A DNA stretch of 64,000 nucleotides, from assembly GCF_003097615.1 (NCBI RefSeq), contig NZ_QCZG01000009.1, positions 1 through 64,000 on the forward strand. Direction: 5' to 3'. A model generated the notes under the pieces. The model was not told where the DNA came from, ran no database searches, and saw nothing but the letters and a program-made list of their open reading frames with translations. This document shows positions 37,196 to 46,771 of this stretch, in pieces. The stretch is from Pueribacillus theae (GTDB lineage: Bacteria; Bacillota; Bacilli; Bacillales; UBA6769). A program made the translations under genes and the position numbers. How positions within the stretch are numbered: position 1 is the first letter of the stretch; every line of letters starts with the position of its first letter.

Positions 37196-38008
37196 TTATT
37201 CGAATAAACTGTTACTAGCCTTAAATAAAGATAACTGTCTTTTGACAATTGAAGAAACGATATCATCCTCGTCATTTTTTAACATGGCTTCTATTTTTTT
37301 ACAACTTTTGATAATGAGAGAATCGACAGTTTGAACTGCTTTTTTATAAATTTCTTGCGGAAGTAATTCGACATTTTTTTTATTCGAACGATTAGAAGTG
37401 AATTGCCGGCCAAACAAATGGATCCACAACGAGAAAAGGCCGTTATCGATTAATTCTTTCTCTTTCATTAAGCGTTTTAAAAGAAAAAACTCATTGATGA
37501 TTGGAGAGATTTTTTGTCTTCTTACCGCTAATGAAAATTGGTTTAAAATACAACCCTCAATTCTCCATTGAATATGGAGCAACTGTTTAGTATCCAAATT
37601 TTCGCCATATAGGAAAAGTGTTTTGAGCTCATTTACCTCTTTTATTCCATCTGCAAGCATACGAATAAGCCGTCGTTCATTAATCAACGAGAGACGCTTA
37701 TAATACAAACTACTGTAATAATCCCCCGCCAAAACGGTAAGTTGTCGCTCTTTTTGAGAGTTCGAAGTTAAATCAATAAGCAAGACATTGTCATGGATAT
37801 CTAAAGCGATTTGAACGAGCATTGTACTTAAAATGGTTTCTTGTTTAATGTTGTCATTTTTTTCATTCGAAATCGAACACAAAATCAGTAACTTTTCCTC
37901 GTCAATTTTCGGTGGTTCAATATATTTTAGCAAATAAGGATGATAGATGGCCTGGCGTATTCTATCTTTCAATTCAGCCGCTTCAATAAAAAGTTCATTG
38001 CTGTTCAT
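37196..38008 (-). CDS. hepS: Heptaprenyl diphosphate synthase component I
   Basis: Non-catalytic partner of HepT that binds allylic substrate and sets chain length. 270 all-helical residues; the weakly conserved [16 protein letters not shown] and the [18 protein letters not shown] segments fit HepS. Identification leans on synteny (mtrB-hepS-menG-hepT). The 112-base gap to mtrB contains overlapping alternative hairpins. Confidence 0.85.
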   Translation of the reverse strand: MNSNELFIEAAELKDRIRQAIYHPYLLKYIEPPKIDEEKLLILCSISNEKNDNIKQETILSTMLVQIALDIHDNVLLIDLTSNSQKERQLTVLAGDYYSSLYYKRLSLINERRLIRMLADGIKEVNELKTLFLYGENLDTKQLLHIQWRIEGCILNQFSLAVRRQKISPIINEFFLLKRLMKEKELIDNGLFSLWIHLFGRQFTSNRSNKKNVELLPQEIYKKAVQTVDSLIIKSCKKIEAMLKNDEDDIVSSIVKRQLSLFKASNSLFE

Positions 38009-38063
38009 CGCTAATCCCCTAATCTATATAAAAACATATCGAATGTATTATAGCACATAAATA

Positions 38064-38115
38064 AGAAAAGCAGGTGTCGATACGGGCAGCTTGTCTGCTT
38101 TTCTGTATAGACACC
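38064..38115 (-). promoter_or_regulatory. Overlapping alternative hairpins between mtrB and hepS
   Basis: On the minus strand the order is B (GGTGTCTATAC, 38105-38115), A (AGAAAAGCAG, 38095-38104), B' (GTATCGACACC, 38073-38083), A' (CTGCTTTTCT, 38064-38073). B:B' and A:A' interlock, so only one can form unless a pseudoknot is made. A' ends in a U-rich stretch, like a terminator, so this may be an attenuator or a stabilising pseudoknot. Confidence 0.5.
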
Positions 38116-38120
38116 TTACG

Positions 38121-38336
38121 TTAGTCTTCAGTATCAATGGTTCCATGACTCGTTTGAATGATGGCTTTGCCTCGAATTTTCATTGCTGATGTGTGTTCAG
38201 TGAACTGAGCAATCATGACTTCGCCTTTATCGAGTTTTTCAGAATGGTGGAATCGTGTGTCCGATCCTCTCGTTAAGCCAATGACATTAACACCATTTTC
38301 TTTCGCTTTTATAACAAAAAAATCTTGTCCATTCAT
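38121..38336 (-). CDS. mtrB: TRAP, trp RNA-binding attenuation protein
   Basis: Tryptophan-activated RNA-binding ring of 11 subunits that represses trp genes. 71 residues: [40 protein letters not shown] and [17 protein letters not shown] carry the Lys, Lys and Arg residues that contact GAG RNA and the Thr/Gly residues around tryptophan. ATG 38336 has GAGGTGAAAGCG upstream. Its target, an 11-repeat site, is at 31258-31310 in the same supra-operon. Confidence 0.96.
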   Translation of the reverse strand: MNGQDFFVIKAKENGVNVIGLTRGSDTRFHHSEKLDKGEVMIAQFTEHTSAMKIRGKAIIQTSHGTIDTED

Positions 38337-38349
38337 CGCTTTCACCTCG

Positions 38350-38919
38350 TTATTTTTTAATCATTAAATTTAGAACTTCAGCTCTTGAAGCAGGATCATT
38401 CTCAAAGCAACCCCGTACAGCAGAAGTAACAGTGATTGCTCCCGGTTTCTTAATGCCCCTCATTGTCATACACATATGTTCAGCTTCTACAACAACCATC
38501 ACTCCATGTGGAGACAACGTCTCTACAATCGAATTAGCGACCGTTGAAGTAATCCTTTCCTGAAGCTGCGGCCTGCGTGCCACGCTTTCAACAGCCCGGG
38601 CGAGTTTGCTAAGTCCAGTGACTTTTCCATCTTTTGGAATATATGCGACATGAGCTTCTCCAAAAAAAGGAACGAGGTGATGTTCACACATCGAGTAAAA
38701 CGGTATATTTTTTACAAGAACAAGTTCCTCATGTTCTTCGCCAAAAATCGTTGCAAAATAATCTTTTGGATTTTGATTCAATCCTTGGAAAACTTCCTCA
38801 TACATGCGTGCCACTCTTTTGGGCGTATCAATAAGGCCTTCTCTATTCGGATCTTCCCCGATCGCTTCAATAATCATTTTTACAGCTTGCTCTATTTTTT
38901 CGCTATCAAATCGCGCCAT
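38350..38919 (-). CDS. folE: GTP cyclohydrolase I
   Basis: First step of folate synthesis (mtrA). From ATG 38919 (GGAGGAATTAAAA upstream) 189 residues with [20 protein letters not shown], the zinc cysteine/histidine segment [20 protein letters not shown] and the second zinc cysteine in [12 protein letters not shown]. Forms the folE-mtrB pair 13 bases before mtrB. Confidence 0.96.
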   Translation of the reverse strand: MARFDSEKIEQAVKMIIEAIGEDPNREGLIDTPKRVARMYEEVFQGLNQNPKDYFATIFGEEHEELVLVKNIPFYSMCEHHLVPFFGEAHVAYIPKDGKVTGLSKLARAVESVARRPQLQERITSTVANSIVETLSPHGVMVVVEAEHMCMTMRGIKKPGAITVTSAVRGCFENDPASRAEVLNLMIKK

Positions 38920-39014
38920 TTTTAATTCCTCCATTCAAAGGAATTTTAGCATAGGCCTTATGTCTACGCAAAGAAAACTTCCTAACGGTTAAAATATTCC
39001 TTTAAACTCTTAAT

Positions 39015-39050
39015 TACAAAAAGAAGAGCCGAATAACGACTCTTCTTTGC
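39015..39050 (-). terminator. Terminator after hbs
   Basis: On the minus strand AAAGAAGAG/CTCTTCTTT runs into TTTGTAATT, about 20 bases past the hbs stop. Confidence 0.75.
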
Positions 39051-39067
39051 TGCCCTATGTATATAGT

Positions 39068-39340
39068 TTATTTAACCGCGTCTTTTAGGGCTTTCCCCGG
39101 TTTGAAAGCCGGAACTTTACTTGCCGCAATATCAATCTCCTCACCTGTTTGAGGATTTCTACCTTTACGAGCAGCGCGTTCGCGAACTTCAAAGTTACCA
39201 AAGCCGATTAATTGTACTTTTTCACCTTTTTTAAGTGTGTCAGTAATCGCATCAAAAACAGCATCAACCGCTTTTGTAGCATCCTTCTTTGAAATCTCAG
39301 TAACTTCTGCTACAGCATTAATTAAATCAGTTTTGTTCAT
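39068..39340 (-). CDS. hbs: HU-type DNA-binding protein HBsu
   Basis: Abundant nucleoid protein. 90 residues with [40 protein letters not shown] (beta-arm base), and the [14 protein letters not shown] end. ATG 39340 has GAGGAGGTGAATAG upstream. Stands alone between terminators at 39015-39050 and 39523-39560. Confidence 0.97.
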   Translation of the reverse strand: MNKTDLINAVAEVTEISKKDATKAVDAVFDAITDTLKKGEKVQLIGFGNFEVRERAARKGRNPQTGEEIDIAASKVPAFKPGKALKDAVK

Positions 39341-39522
39341 CCTATTCACCTCCTCTCAAAGATTCTGATACTACTTTCATTAACAAAATACGAAAGAATT
39401 ATACTTGAATGAGTGTTATCAATGCTTAACAACGCTTATAATAAATGAATAACGTGATAAATTCAATGTTTTTATGCTTTTTTTGTTAATTTTTCTAGAA
39501 AATTGCTTAATTCCCTCCATAA

Positions 39523-39560
39523 AAAGGAAAAAAGACTCCTTTTTTTAATGAGGAGTCTTC
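39523..39560 (-). terminator. Terminator of spoIVA
   Basis: On the minus strand AAGACTCCT/AGGAGTCTT with a 10-base loop runs into TTTTTTCC, about 50 bases past the spoIVA stop. Confidence 0.88.
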
Positions 39561-39608
39561 TGCATACAAGAATATTTAAAAATCGACAGAGGGCTTTAAA
39601 TCGACGAA

Positions 39609-41087
39609 TTATAATATAATTGCAATTAAGCCGCCTGAACCTTCGTTAATAATTCTCTCAAGCGTTTCTTTTAATTTATATCTGGCATTTTCAGGCATCA
39701 ACGATAATTTAGCCTGGATTCCTTCTCTGACAAGTGAGTTGAGAGACCTTCCGAAAATATCAGAGTTCCAAATTGAAAGTGGATCTTCTTCAAAATCCTG
39801 CATTAAGTATCTTACCAATTCCTCACTTTGTTTTTCAGTGCCGATGATTGGCGCGAATTCCGATTGGACATCCACTTTTATCATGTGTATCGACGGTGCG
39901 ACAGCTTTAAGCCTTACGCCAAAGCGTGAGCCTTGTCTAATAATCTCCGGTTCGTCCAAACTCATATCATTCAGCGATGGCGCCGCAATGCCGTAACCTG
40001 TCTGCTTCACCATCTTCAATGCATCCGATACTTGATCATATTCCGATTTCGCATGGGCGAACTCCTGCATAAGCTGAAGCAGGTGGTCTTTACCCCGTAT
40101 TTCAACTCCTACAACTTCTTTTAGAATTTGGTCATATAAATCATCCGGTGCATAAAGATCGATTTCCGCAATTCCTTGCCCCATCTCGATCCCCGCCAGC
40201 TTCGCATCATCGATGAATTCATAATCTCCAAATTGATTGACGACACGATCGACATCCCGCAGCCGTTTAATATCCTTAACGGTCTCTCTAACAACTTCTT
40301 CATAACTTCCCCTTAACCAATGTTCTTCTTTAAGCACCATTACCCAGCTAGGCAGGTTAACATTGACCTCCAAAACCGGAAACTCAAACAATACTTCTTT
40401 TAAAACGACATGAATATCTTGTTCAGTCATGTTTTCAACACTTGTCGCAATGACTGGAATATCATACTTTTCGATAAGCGATTTTCTTAATTCGTTCGTA
40501 TCCGGATGGTGAGGCTGTGCTGAGTTGATAATCATAATAAACGGTTTACCAACTTCCTTAAGCTCATTAACGACCCTTTCTTCCGGTTCAATATATTCTT
40601 CTCTTGGAAGCTCGCCAATCGAACCATCGGTTGTTACGACAACCCCCAATGTTGAGTGCTCTTGAATCACTTTTCGTGTTCCAATTTCAGAAGCCTCTTG
40701 GAAAGGAATGGGTTCATCATACCAAGGGGTATTAATCATTCTAGGGCCAGATTCATCTTCATAGCCCTTAGCGCTTGGTACCGCGTAACCTACGCAATCA
40801 ACTAGTCTAATATTCACATCAAGACCTTCATCAACATTGATTGAAACGGCGTTATTCGGGACAAACTTTGGCTCTGTCGTCATAATTGTTCTGCCGGCAG
40901 CACTTTGCGGAAGTTCGTCCTGTGCTCTTACTTTATCCGCCTCATTTTCAATATTTGGAAGGACGACCAGTTCCATAAATTTTTTTATGAAAGTGGATTT
41001 TCCAGTTCTCACAGGGCCAACGACACCAAGATAAATATCACCTCCTGTGCGTTCAGCTATATCTTTAAAGATATCTACTCTTTCCAT
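39609..41087 (-). CDS. spoIVA: Stage IV sporulation protein A, spore coat morphogenetic ATPase
   Basis: Forms the basement layer of the spore coat around the forespore by ATP-driven polymerisation. From ATG 41087 (CGGAGGGGATGAA upstream) 492 residues, identical to the B. subtilis length. N-terminal TRAFAC-type P-loop YLGVVGPVRTGKSTFIKKF, sensor-like VRLVDCVGYAVPSAKGYE and MIINSAQPHHPDT; the C-terminal region ends GGLIAIIL, the part that contacts SpoVM. Likely transcribed by sigma-E. Confidence 0.97.
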   Translation of the reverse strand: MERVDIFKDIAERTGGDIYLGVVGPVRTGKSTFIKKFMELVVLPNIENEADKVRAQDELPQSAAGRTIMTTEPKFVPNNAVSINVDEGLDVNIRLVDCVGYAVPSAKGYEDESGPRMINTPWYDEPIPFQEASEIGTRKVIQEHSTLGVVVTTDGSIGELPREEYIEPEERVVNELKEVGKPFIMIINSAQPHHPDTNELRKSLIEKYDIPVIATSVENMTEQDIHVVLKEVLFEFPVLEVNVNLPSWVMVLKEEHWLRGSYEEVVRETVKDIKRLRDVDRVVNQFGDYEFIDDAKLAGIEMGQGIAEIDLYAPDDLYDQILKEVVGVEIRGKDHLLQLMQEFAHAKSEYDQVSDALKMVKQTGYGIAAPSLNDMSLDEPEIIRQGSRFGVRLKAVAPSIHMIKVDVQSEFAPIIGTEKQSEELVRYLMQDFEEDPLSIWNSDIFGRSLNSLVREGIQAKLSLMPENARYKLKETLERIINEGSGGLIAIIL

Positions 41088-41162
41088 TTCATCCCCTCCG
41101 CAGTCAATATATTTGGGACATAACATTTTTTAATTTATCACCAGATCTGTTAGTACATTATA

Positions 41163-41190
41163 TTTCTATGATGTTGTCCAAAAGATATGA
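41163..41190 (-). promoter_or_regulatory. Possible sigma-E promoter of spoIVA
   Basis: On the minus strand TCATATC (41184-41190), 13 bases, CATAGAAA (41163-41170) resembles sigma-E elements, with a spacer slightly short. Expected from spoIVA biology but only a partial match. Confidence 0.35.
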
Positions 41191-41259
41191 CATCTTCGTT
41201 TAAAAGATTCGTTATCATTAAAAAGAATGGATCCCCTGAATTTCAGCGATTTTCAACAC

Positions 41260-41300
41260 AAAAAAACCTCCCTTTTTTACTTTTATTAAAACATGGGAGG
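41260..41300 (-). terminator. Terminator of yphE-yphF
   Basis: On the minus strand CCTCCC/GGGAGG with a long A/T-rich loop is followed by TTTTTTTG. Confidence 0.65.
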
Positions 41301-41342
41301 AATCATGCCTATTATTTACGAGACCGACTACATTTTTTATAG

Positions 41343-42068
41343 TTATTTTGTTAGAAAAACAGGTTCCCCATCTTTAACTGTGTAAGGAACAGAAAAAACA
41401 GGAACAAACGGAGAATGTTTTACAAGTATATCCCGTATATCTTCGCCTTCTTGAAATTTATCATCATATTCCTGTAAAAATTGATACAGATCTTGCGAAT
41501 AGTCCACAAATAGTTCACCTTGCCCGTTTATGATAAACGGTAAATGGTTGCCTGTAATCGGACTTTTCACTTGAGGGGTGGAATCGAATCCAAGTTCTTT
41601 ATGGTTCAATTGAAAGATATTATCATCGATTATTTTTTCATAAGGCGGATATTTATTTTCTCGCTTATATTGATTAATTTGAAATTGGTAGTTCCGTATT
41701 TCTTCAACAATCCTTAAATCAATGAGCTTAACCGTTGGATTCGTTTCAACATCAACAAGTACATATTGAAAAACCCCACCATTTTCAAATGAATTTCCCG
41801 GCGGCTCCTGTATGTAGCGAGGGATTAACCGATTAAAATCGATCGGATACTTTTGGTAAATAGGTGTGCCCTCATCACGATTCAAAATTGGCAAAACACC
41901 TTGGGAATTTTGATATTCATCGACTGCTTTCTGAACCGCTGACAATTGATCTTCATAAGGAGTTTGGTTTTCTGCTTTACGATCTTCTGGGTAAAGGCAG
42001 CCTGATAAACAAAAGCTAAACATAATGGTTAAAATGATAAAGCCGACTTTCTTACGCAACGATATCAT
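41343..42068 (-). CDS. yphF: YphF-like lipoprotein
   Basis: About 240 residues with a lipoprotein signal (KKVGFIILTIMFSFCLSGC, lipobox LSGC) followed by a soluble domain with repeated 'Y-Q-x-x-x-Y-K-x-x-N-x-Y-P' segments. Synteny (between yphE and spoIVA) supports YphF; function unknown. The true start is uncertain: ATG 42068 or TTG 42059; AAAGGA fits the latter better. The frame is open to 42119. Confidence 0.78.
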   Translation of the reverse strand: MISLRKKVGFIILTIMFSFCLSGCLYPEDRKAENQTPYEDQLSAVQKAVDEYQNSQGVLPILNRDEGTPIYQKYPIDFNRLIPRYIQEPPGNSFENGGVFQYVLVDVETNPTVKLIDLRIVEEIRNYQFQINQYKRENKYPPYEKIIDDNIFQLNHKELGFDSTPQVKSPITGNHLPFIINGQGELFVDYSQDLYQFLQEYDDKFQEGEDIRDILVKHSPFVPVFSVPYTVKDGEPVFLTK

Positions 42069-42090
42069 ATCCTTTAAATCAATCGATTTG

Positions 42091-42291
42091 TTATTCTGGC
42101 ACCGGTCCGCTAAATACAACGATAAATATAATCAATCCTGCTGTGATCATACACAAATAGGCAAAGGCAGAAACGATAACTTTTAGAACGCCTTTAAGCT
42201 TGTCCCTGCTAATCATAATCGTAAAAACAGCAATAAACATTAATGCAATTGCAACAAAAGAAACCCACATTTTCATTAATCCTGGTGACAT
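42091..42291 (-). CDS. yphE: YphE small membrane protein (DUF2768)
   Basis: 66 residues with two membrane helices (MWVSFVAIALMFIAVFTIMI and VIVSAFAYLCMITAGLIIFI). ATG 42291 has GAGGAGGCATGAGTG upstream. Typical DUF2768 size and place, 22 bases before yphF. Function unknown. Confidence 0.8.
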   Translation of the reverse strand: MSPGLMKMWVSFVAIALMFIAVFTIMISRDKLKGVLKVIVSAFAYLCMITAGLIIFIVVFSGPVPE

Positions 42292-42458
42292 CACTCATGC
42301 CTCCTCAAATTTTTCCCTCAACATTATAACACATCTATTGTAGAAGTGAGAGGTAGAGGTTGAAATTGTGGAAATCGGCCATATAGCCGATTTCGTTTGT
42401 TTTAGAAGTTAGAAATTAGTCTATTCATCATCTTAGAAAAACGCTGACGCGTCTTTCT

Positions 42459-42484
42459 TAGGAAGTCAGGGGTCAGAAGCCAGA
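42459..42484. repeat. Degenerate heptamer repeat (AAGTCAG-type), copy B
   Basis: GGAAGTCAGGGGTCAGAAGC splits into AAGTCAG, GGGTCAG, AAGCCAG. It abuts the spoVIF terminator just as copy A (14170-14197) abuts the qcrC terminator. Two further units (AAGTTAG, AAATTAG) lie at 42408-42421. Confidence 0.5.
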
Positions 42485-42485
42485 T

Positions 42486-42525
42486 TGAAAAAAAGCTGAA
42501 GCAAAGGGGCGCCTTTCTTCAGCTT
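42486..42525 (-). terminator. Terminator of spoVIF
   Basis: On the minus strand AAGCTGAAG/CTTCAGCTT, with an inner AAAGG/CCTTT pairing, runs into TTTTTTTC. Confidence 0.8.
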
Positions 42526-42629
42526 GCTTGACTAAACCGTTTCATTTGAAAACAGCTATATCTTTCTTGCATTATTATTCTATGCCAATCGCGAAAGTCC
42601 GCATCATTGATTCGCCTATTTGGCGGTAT

Positions 42630-42884
42630 TTATTTTTTATTTATCATTTTAGCTAACTGGGATAAATCAGCAGGCATATTGTTATTTACGATTGCATCCA
42701 CAATCTTGTCTTCTTTTTCTTTTGATACTGGAACATTTGCGAGCCTGGCTACGTCTGCAATCAGTTTTCGTACCGTTCTTTCATCTTTGAAATTGGCGTT
42801 GCTAACTGAGTTTGCTAGTTTAAAAATGTCTTCTTTCTTTACATTTGTTTTCTTTTCAATATTATCAAAGAAGTTTTGATTCAA
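42630..42884 (-). CDS. spoVIF: Stage VI sporulation protein F
   Basis: About 84 residues, all-helical: NFFDNIEKKTNVKKEDIFKL, ERTVRKLIADVARLANVPVS and NNNMPADLSQLAKMINKK, as in SpoVIF (YjcC), a spore-coat assembly protein. The start is probably TTG 42884 with GGGAGGTGG upstream; GTG 42896 lies within that Shine-Dalgarno. In B. subtilis the gene is elsewhere; placement beside gpsA occurs in other Bacillaceae. Confidence 0.8.
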   Translation of the reverse strand: MNQNFFDNIEKKTNVKKEDIFKLANSVSNANFKDERTVRKLIADVARLANVPVSKEKEDKIVDAIVNNNMPADLSQLAKMINKK

Positions 42885-42956
42885 TGTATGGTCCACCTCC
42901 CGCTAGAGAACTTAAAATATTTTATGCGGGGGGACACACTTCGTGAATCCATTCTT

Positions 42957-44018
42957 TCACTGGTTATTTTCTTTCGATTGATCCATGAGCTGTGTCGCAA
43001 ATACTGATGTTAGATCTTCAACCTCATGAGTACGGTCTCTCTTCATCAGATCGTCAACAGCATGTTTAGGGTTTTTATTTTTGAATAGCACTTTGTATAG
43101 TTCGGAAGTGATTGGCATACTGACACCGTATCTTTCCGCCAATTGGGATGCGGCCAATGTCGTTCTAACCCCTTCAACCGCCATCCCCATCCCACTCAGT
43201 ACTTCATCTAGCTTCTTGCCTTGTCCAATGGCATAGCCAGCCCGCCAGTTGCGGCTATGGGTACTTGTGCACGTCACAATTAAATCGCCAATCCCTGTTA
43301 AACCCGCAAATGTTAAAGGGTTTGCCCCGAGTTGCCCGCCCAAGCGCGTAATTTCCGCCAGACCTCTCGTCATAAGCGCTGCTTTGGAATTATCCCCATG
43401 CCCAAGGCCATCAGAAATACCCGCACCAAGCGCAATAATATTTTTTAGTGCCCCGCCTATTTCCACACCGATAATGTCTTGATTTGTATAGACTCTAAAG
43501 TAGTTATTAATAAATAAATCTTGAGCATCCTCGCATGCTTGTTTATCCTTTGATGAGACTGTTACCGTTGTAGGCTGCCGCAAACTTACTTCCTCAGCAT
43601 GGCTTGGCCCCGATAAAACAACGACGGATTTTAAGTGCTTCTCTTCAACTTCTTCTTCGATAATTTCGGAAATCCTTTTCAGGCTATCTGGTTCAATCCC
43701 CTTGCTTGCGTGTATGATCGTAACCGGGTTTTGCAGCTTTTCATTTAACTTTGGCAATACTTCACGCATTGATAATGTCGGTGTAACAAGTACAATAGTG
43801 TCAACCCCGTTTATAACGTCTTCCATTTTCGTGTTCGCTGTAATATTTTCCGGCAGGTTAATCCCGGGTAAATATTTCTTGTTCGTTTTTTGCCCGGTTA
43901 TTTCTAATGCTTGTTCGGGGCGGCGAGTCCATACACTTACATTGTACCCATTATCGGCTAATACGATCGCAAGTGCTGTTCCCCAGCTTCCGGCTCCAAG
44001 TACCGCAATTTTTTTCAT
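42957..44018 (-). CDS. gpsA: NAD(P)H glycerol-3-phosphate dehydrogenase
   Basis: Supplies glycerol-3-phosphate for phospholipids. 353 residues: AVLGAGSWGTALAIVLADNG, VVVLSGPSHAEEV, catalytic lysine in EIGGALKNIIALGAGISDGL and GDNSKAALMTRGLAEITRLG. Overlaps plsY by four bases, a meaningful pairing because PlsY uses its product. Confidence 0.96.
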   Translation of the reverse strand: MKKIAVLGAGSWGTALAIVLADNGYNVSVWTRRPEQALEITGQKTNKKYLPGINLPENITANTKMEDVINGVDTIVLVTPTLSMREVLPKLNEKLQNPVTIIHASKGIEPDSLKRISEIIEEEVEEKHLKSVVVLSGPSHAEEVSLRQPTTVTVSSKDKQACEDAQDLFINNYFRVYTNQDIIGVEIGGALKNIIALGAGISDGLGHGDNSKAALMTRGLAEITRLGGQLGANPLTFAGLTGIGDLIVTCTSTHSRNWRAGYAIGQGKKLDEVLSGMGMAVEGVRTTLAASQLAERYGVSMPITSELYKVLFKNKNPKHAVDDLMKRDRTHEVEDLTSVFATQLMDQSKENNQ

Positions 44019-44632
44019 GAATTATTCACATCCTCAATTCCATGTTTTTCTCCTATTTTACTTTCTTTGCCTTGAACAAGCTTTTTAAGGTTCGTTCGGT
44101 GCCTCCATAAAGACAAAATTGTGATCACTAAAGCAATATAAAAAAATGAAATGGGATGATTGCCTATTAATAAAATAAAAAAAGGCGTTAATCCAGTATA
44201 AACTAAAGAACCAAGTGAAACATATCGTGTAATAAGGATAAGAAGAATGGCGATAACACCTGCAAGAAGGGAAGGAATTGGCACCAGTGTAAACAATACG
44301 CCAATGGTTGTTGCGATTCCTTTGCCGCCTCGAAAACCAAAAAAGACAGGCCAATTATGCCCGATTACAGCAAATAATCCCGCCAAAAAAGGAACCCAGG
44401 CTTCTCCACCAATTCCATGACTTATAAGAACAGCAGCTACCCCTTTTAAAATATCTAATATAAGAACTATAATGGCAGGCCCTTTGCCTAACACTCGCAG
44501 TGTATTTGTTGCCCCAGCATTTCCGCTTCCATATTTTCGAATATCAACTTTTTTATAAATTTTACCTATTAGGTAGCTAAAATTAACGGAACCGAGTAAA
44601 TATCCAATCAAAATGGAAAAAAAGATAACCAT
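44015..44632 (-). CDS. plsY: Acyl-phosphate:glycerol-3-phosphate acyltransferase
   Basis: Membrane enzyme that acylates glycerol-3-phosphate from acyl phosphate. 205 residues, about five helices, with the three family motifs GYLLGSVNFSYLIGKI, KYGSGNAGATNTLRVLGKGP and WPVFFGFRGGKGIATTIG. Sits between der and gpsA. Confidence 0.95.
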   Translation of the reverse strand: MVIFFSILIGYLLGSVNFSYLIGKIYKKVDIRKYGSGNAGATNTLRVLGKGPAIIVLILDILKGVAAVLISHGIGGEAWVPFLAGLFAVIGHNWPVFFGFRGGKGIATTIGVLFTLVPIPSLLAGVIAILLILITRYVSLGSLVYTGLTPFFILLIGNHPISFFYIALVITILSLWRHRTNLKKLVQGKESKIGEKHGIEDVNNS

Positions 44633-44643
44633 CTTGTGCCCCC

Positions 44644-45957
44644 TTAATCATTTTTTTTCCGAGCGATAATCCTAATGGGTGTTCCCTTAAACCCGAACGT
44701 ATCACGAATCCGATTTTCCAAAAAACGTTTGTAAGAAAAATGCAAAAGTTCAGGATCATTCACAAAAACAACAAACGTTGGCGGCTTTACCGATACTTGG
44801 GTTGCATAATTTATTTTAAGACGTTTTCCTTTAATCGTCGGTGTAGGATTCATCGCGATTGCGTCCATGATGACATCATTGAGCACGTTCGTTTTTACGC
44901 GCAGCGCATGATTTTCTGCAACGGTTTGGATCATTGGAAGGATTGCGTTTAATCTCTGTTTTGTGTGGGCGGATACAAATAGGATCGGCGCATAGCTGAT
45001 AAATTGAAATTCATCTCGAATCTTTGCTTCAAACTGCTGCATTGTCCGTTCGTCCTTTTCGATTGCATCCCACTTGTTCACGACGATAATTAAAGCTCTT
45101 CCTGCTTCATGTGCATAGCCCGCAATTTTTTTATCCTGTTCAATAATGCCTTCTTCCGCATTTAAAATGACAAGAACAACATCAGAGCGCTCAATTGCCC
45201 GCAATGCTCTCAACACACTATACTTTTCTGTGGTTTCATATACTTTTCCTCTTTTTCTCATGCCTGCTGTATCAATGATAACGTATTCTTGCCCTTCCTT
45301 TTCAAAAGAAGAATCAATCGCGTCCCTTGTTGTACCTGCAATATTGCTTACAATGACTCTTTCTCTTCCAAGGATGCTATTAACCAGTGAGGACTTCCCT
45401 ACATTCGGCCGGCCGATCAAACTAAAGCAAATGACATTTTCATCATATTCTTCAAGATCAATCGTTGGGAAATGGCTTACTACTTCGTCTAGCATATCAC
45501 CGACTCCCAATCCGTGGGAGCCTGAAACAGGAATGGGCTCTCCCATACCTAGCGAATAAAATTCATAAGCTTCATTTCGTTTTTCAAAATTATCTATTTT
45601 ATTAACAACTAATACGACGGGTTTTTTTGAGCGAAATAAAAGTTTGGCTATTTCTTCATCTGCCGATGTGATGCCATCTCTTCCGTTTACAACAAAAATA
45701 ATGACATCCGCCTCATCGATCGCAATTTCGGCTTGCTGTCTTATTTGAACCAAGAGTGGCTCATCTCCAATGTCAATGCCGCCAGTATCAATAAGATGAA
45801 ATGTATGGTTTAACCAGTCGCCCGTTCCATAAATCCGGTCTCTGGTTACGCCCGGCATATCTTCAACAATTGAGATGCGTTCTCCTATGATTCGATTAAA
45901 AATAGTGGATTTTCCAACATTCGGGCGTCCTACGATGGCTACAACCGGTTTTGGCAT
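44644..45957 (-). CDS. der: Ribosome assembly GTPase Der (EngA)
   Basis: Tandem GTPase needed for 50S maturation. 437 residues: first G domain with [31 protein letters not shown]; second with [33 protein letters not shown]-terminal KH-like domain (about 350-437). Gene is yphC in B. subtilis order. Confidence 0.97.
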   Translation of the reverse strand: MPKPVVAIVGRPNVGKSTIFNRIIGERISIVEDMPGVTRDRIYGTGDWLNHTFHLIDTGGIDIGDEPLLVQIRQQAEIAIDEADVIIFVVNGRDGITSADEEIAKLLFRSKKPVVLVVNKIDNFEKRNEAYEFYSLGMGEPIPVSGSHGLGVGDMLDEVVSHFPTIDLEEYDENVICFSLIGRPNVGKSSLVNSILGRERVIVSNIAGTTRDAIDSSFEKEGQEYVIIDTAGMRKRGKVYETTEKYSVLRALRAIERSDVVLVILNAEEGIIEQDKKIAGYAHEAGRALIIVVNKWDAIEKDERTMQQFEAKIRDEFQFISYAPILFVSAHTKQRLNAILPMIQTVAENHALRVKTNVLNDVIMDAIAMNPTPTIKGKRLKINYATQVSVKPPTFVVFVNDPELLHFSYKRFLENRIRDTFGFKGTPIRIIARKKND

Positions 45958-46011
45958 TCATTTTCTTCCTTTCTTCTTTTCAATAATACGTTCAAATTTA
46001 AACAGCTCTAT

Positions 46012-46038
46012 ATAGAAAAACCCTTCAGTTTAGAAGGG
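46012..46038 (-). terminator. Terminator of yphA
   Basis: On the minus strand CCCTTC-TAAACT-GAAGGG followed by TTTTTCTATA. Confidence 0.75.
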
Positions 46039-46105
46039 AAAGGTTGCGATATCAACTTATTCATATTAACAAAAATACACCCAGTCTTCAAACAAACTTT
46101 GCCAA

Positions 46106-46711
46106 TCATATAACATTTCGTTTTTCTTCTTTTAGTTTGTGAACCAGCCGGTCCATAAAGTTTACAAATTGTTTATAGGCGAAAATGAGCATGATGCCAA
46201 CAATAGCCAGCGTCAAACGAGTTAGAAATCCGTCCGTCCCAATTTCATTATACAATCCAATCTCATTTAGAATAATCCCTAAACCAATCTCTCCAATTGT
46301 CGCTGACAGGAATAAATTGATCAATTGATGGTTTAATTTTTTTGAAAAAAAAGTACACATCATAGATAAGTAAACTGCAGCAATGAAGGATAATGAAACA
46401 ATTAACCATACCGGATCATAAATGGAAAACAAAATTAAAGATATATACCCTAGACTAATCATCAAGCTTGTTAAGCAAAGATAAATTTGAAACACGAATG
46501 ATTCCGTCACTAAAAGGTAGATGGAAAGACATAAAAAGAAAATGACGCCTCCATTAATCAAGAAATGAAACATAGCGATGTCATAGCTTGAAAAAATTAT
46601 TGCTAGAAGCGTAATGATTCCTAATCGAATACGCATTTTGTTTTTAGCCATTATCCATGTAATCCAAACCCAGAAAATCCAAGCAACCCAGTAAAAAATA
46701 ATCTCTTCCAT
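46106..46711 (-). CDS. yphA: YphA-like membrane protein
   Basis: A 201-residue protein with six or seven hydrophobic helices (MEEIIFYWVAWIFWVWITWI, IRLGIITLLAIIFSSYDIAM, VWLIVSLSFIAAVYLSMM) and a basic tail (HKLKEEKRN). Named from position next to der/seaA region and overall character; function unknown. Ribosome binding site is weak. The TnpB element ends about 60 bases upstream and may have replaced its promoter. Confidence 0.7.
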   Translation of the reverse strand: MEEIIFYWVAWIFWVWITWIMAKNKMRIRLGIITLLAIIFSSYDIAMFHFLINGGVIFFLCLSIYLLVTESFVFQIYLCLTSLMISLGYISLILFSIYDPVWLIVSLSFIAAVYLSMMCTFFSKKLNHQLINLFLSATIGEIGLGIILNEIGLYNEIGTDGFLTRLTLAIVGIMLIFAYKQFVNFMDRLVHKLKEEKRNVI

Positions 46712-46771
46712 TTATAGCCCACTCATTTTCATTTTTTTTATAAGTGTAGCCATAATAAAAGAAACCCATAA

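Larger units (their letters stand above)
42300..42629. other. spoVIF-yphE spacer
   Basis: No gene in about 330 bases. It contains a GAAATCGGC/GCCGATTTC hairpin (42371-42394), an imperfect 13-bp hairpin (42433-42462), heptamer repeats (42408-42421 and 42459-42484) and the spoVIF terminator (42486-42525). Confidence 0.6.

Noticed and set aside
39488-39504. CodY-like palindrome AATTTTTCTAGAAAATT upstream of hbs
   Set aside because: It has an extra base relative to the CodY box, the region is very AT-rich, and it lies near a terminator; chance is likely.
42371-42394. GAAATCGGC/GCCGATTTC hairpin as a plus-strand terminator
   Set aside because: Only a weak T-rich tail follows on the plus strand and no plus-strand gene precedes it; left within the spacer description.
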